64,000 bases of DNA from Struthidea cinerea (Eukaryota > Chordata > Aves > Passeriformes > Corcoracidae). Shown piece after piece: positions 61,717-64,000 of this stretch (position 1 is the stretch's first letter; the number at the start of each line of letters is the position of its first letter). The notes below the pieces were generated by a model that saw only the letters and a program-made list of their open reading frames with translations, had not been told where the DNA came from and did not search any database. Location: contig VZTI01001183.1 of the NCBI GenBank assembly GCA_013397865.1, positions 73,838 through 137,837 on the forward strand. The letters run 5' to 3'. Position numbers and translations under genes: made by a program.

Positions 61717-64000
61717 TAAGTTAACTGATTTGTGTAGGATGCTCTGATACCAAAAGTAAGGTCCACCTATCAAAAAAAGGGAGCAAAAAGACAGGGAGCA
61801 AAAAACAGGCAGAAACTGTACTTTCAACCAGTACTCAAAGCAATTTTAAATGGTATTTACTGAAGGAATATGCTCCAAGGTGATAATGTCCATTTTAAAA
61901 AACCCACAACAAATATGATAAGTGCTTTCTGGACAATATCCTTTTCAACTTGTATTGTACCATTCTTCCTTCTTTCCCTGTAAAATTCCACAGCACTGCA
62001 ATTCCATACATTGACTTGCTCATATCTCAGTTTAAAGGGGAAAAAAGTAATAAAATTTAATTTCATCCAGCTAAATATTTTGGCAGATATTCTGCACTAA
62101 AAATATGCACCATAATTTAGAATAAATGTTCAAAATCACTTCAATCCTTGCTCACGCCAAGTATTAGCATGAACTGTAGCACTTGCTTTCCTAAACCTTG
62201 TTAACATATATATGACCTTGATCAAAAAAAGTGTATTTTTAGTTTCTTAGAGCTGCAAAACTAAAATTGCATCATAAAAAGGGCAATAGCAGGTCTGCCA
62301 AGCCAACTTTGTTTTAAAGTTTTTTTTGGTTTTTTTTTTACAAGACTATGCTTTGTATGTAGGGAGGAGAAAAATTAAGAGGGTGCTCAATGAGCTATTT
62401 GCAGCCTTGGTGGAAATGAAACTTTTATGTTCCTAATATGATGTTTATAAACAACCCCAAAGTTCTAGATACTGAGTCATCTCTGGCTTTTGGCTTGTCT
62501 TCAGCTGAGGGGATTTACAGAGTGTGAGCAGGCACTGTTCGCGCTTTCCTGGCGCCCTCGATCACCATTGCCGTGTTTATGCAGAAACACACAAACAGAA
62601 CCAGAGAACACAGACTGTGCAGGCAGTCACAAAACTCATTTAGCACCACATATGTAATTCTGGATTTCTCCCACAGTCTCTTCCCTGATTTTCCCCCTCC
62701 CTTTTTTATTTCTTCTTTTTGTTTTGTTGTTGTTTTGGGTTTCTTTAATCTCCATCAGGGCAACAAACACCCGCAGCCATCCAAAAGGCAGCCTTGGCTC
62801 CCCAGAACCCCCAGGAAAGACCATGGATTGTGCTTCACCAGCTGCCTCCTGATCTGTGGGGAGGTTTCCTTACTGGCGCCATTGCTGCCTACATGTGGTA
62901 AGTGTAGATTTTCCTGACAACAGGATGCCACGTGCAATTGTCCCACTCTTCCTAAGCTGTGTGTTAATGAATTTGCAAGTGACTGCAAGCATTTCCCCAT
63001 CCTTAGGAAGAGATGCACTACACTGCCCAAACTGAGCCAGAACACCAGTAAGTGGCTAAAAAGGATGATGTTAAGTGAAGCAGGGTGTATCATGTGACTT
63101 TTGAAATGCAGACAAATGAATTTTTAAGTATGAATCCCTTCTATATAGATTTTCCATTACCAGGAATAAAATTAAAGAAGTGTCTGCTTTACTGGGAAAC
63201 GAACACAATATAAACCCTAAGGAAAACTAAATATATTCCTTCCCTCATATCCATTACTGTGAGCTTACAAAGACTATTTAATGAGCACTTGCTTGCTAGA
63301 AGTGATGAATATTTCAGATGTTCGTTCAAAATAAACATGGAGAACCTAATACAGTATTTATGGCATGGATGAATTTCCTAAATGAGTCCTCCAATAACCA
63401 GAAAGGAGCATTAAGACATGACTATGGAAAATTATAAATAGTCCACAAAAGGTACAGCATAACAGCGTGTATCACTTCTAGTCTTGTTTGTATCTGTCCA
63501 ACCTATTTTCAACTGGAAAGCACTGCTTATTTTCCCCCCGTACAGAATTTGTGAATAGGCTGGTCCTAAGCAGCATAAAGAACACAAGCCCTCTAAGCAA
63601 ATAAATGTGCATCTATCAAAACTTAGGAGGGTTAGGAAAAAAAAAAACCTCCACTGTATTACTGGAAGAAAGTACTACAAATCTTCCTTTAAGAAATTTA
63701 AGAATACTACTCGAAGAAAATACAAAGAAAAAAGGACACATCCTGTCAAAAGTTTGAAAATGTCACTGGTCAGATGCCCTCAGCCACTACCAACCATAAA
63801 ATCAAACACTGAAGTTATAATTCAACAGATAAGACAACGCTACTTTACATGGCTGTCCCACCAACAGCAGAAGCCAGGTTAGAGTCATATAACAATGTCA
63901 CATTTCTAAAAATGCCCTAGTAAAGAAGTCTGCAAATTATGCAGCTTTTTTGAAGTTTACTGCAGCTGACAGAGCTGCAATGTAACTTAAGATGCCCAGC

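Larger units (their letters stand above)
51705..64000 (-). other. TET1: TET1 intron 3 (partial)
   Basis: No exon is recognised. In particular there is no Cys-dense CXXC sequence and no Lys-rich stretch matching the segment just before NKPVNG, so exon 3 probably lies right of the window. Contents: a hairpin at 53287-53319, a solo LTR (56242-56641), 38 A at 59322-59359 and a tandem duplication at 61671-61716. Open frames near 60937-61275 show no homology. Confidence 0.75.

Noticed and set aside
63607..63882. Lys/Arg-rich plus-strand frame, considered as a basic exon
   Set aside because: Wrong strand for TET1, no splice signals checked out, and composition reflects A-rich DNA.
1..64000. Search for tRNA, rRNA, snRNA genes or CRISPR-like arrays
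   Set aside because: Only the tRNA-derived part of the SINE near 3.4-3.5 kb was seen. No intact RNA gene and no spaced repeat array is present.

Overview
This is vertebrate nuclear DNA, almost certainly from a bird and possibly a songbird. Small exons sit in long AT-rich introns. Several CR1 LINE fragments are present, the dominant avian retroposon. At about 3390-3525 there is a tRNA-Ile-like/CR1-tailed SINE of the kind described from passerines. The window covers two neighbouring genes, both on the minus strand, in the same order and orientation as human TET1-CCAR1 on chromosome 10.

Layout by increasing coordinate: 1-2850 is the 5' part of CCAR1 (an intron, the first coding exon at 1810-1928, then intron 1). 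A CpG island at about 2330-3246 holds the CCAR1 promoter and exon 1, and is interrupted by a 265-base run of N (2860-3124). From 3125 to about 18.9 kb no gene is visible, only CR1 fragments, a SINE, simple repeats and possibly extended TET1 3'UTR. From about 18.95 to 51.7 kb lie nine consecutive exons of TET1, from the large exon 4 (49175-51704) down to the stop codon at 19398. From 51705 to 64000 is intron 3 of TET1. The TET1 start, the CXXC domain and exons 1-3 were not found and probably lie beyond the right edge.

The nine TET1 exons join into one open frame of 4785 bases (1594 codons plus TAG). The small-exon lengths (91, 94, 209, 151, 90, 138) match the conserved TET-family pattern. The frame carries the whole Cys-rich plus double-stranded beta-helix dioxygenase, with the iron ligands and 2-oxoglutarate-binding arginine intact. 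TET1 oxidises 5-methylcytosine in DNA. CCAR1 is a transcription and apoptosis co-regulator. Their adjacency is conserved synteny, not an operon.

The most interesting signals are: three miR-29 seed sites packed just upstream of the first TET1 poly(A) signal; a catalytic domain that keeps TET2/TET3-like motifs which human TET1 has lost; a 400-bp solo LTR in sense orientation in intron 3, upstream of the exon whose first Met matches the start of the CXXC-less human isoform; and a cluster of perfect hairpins in intron 6. I found no wholly new gene system.
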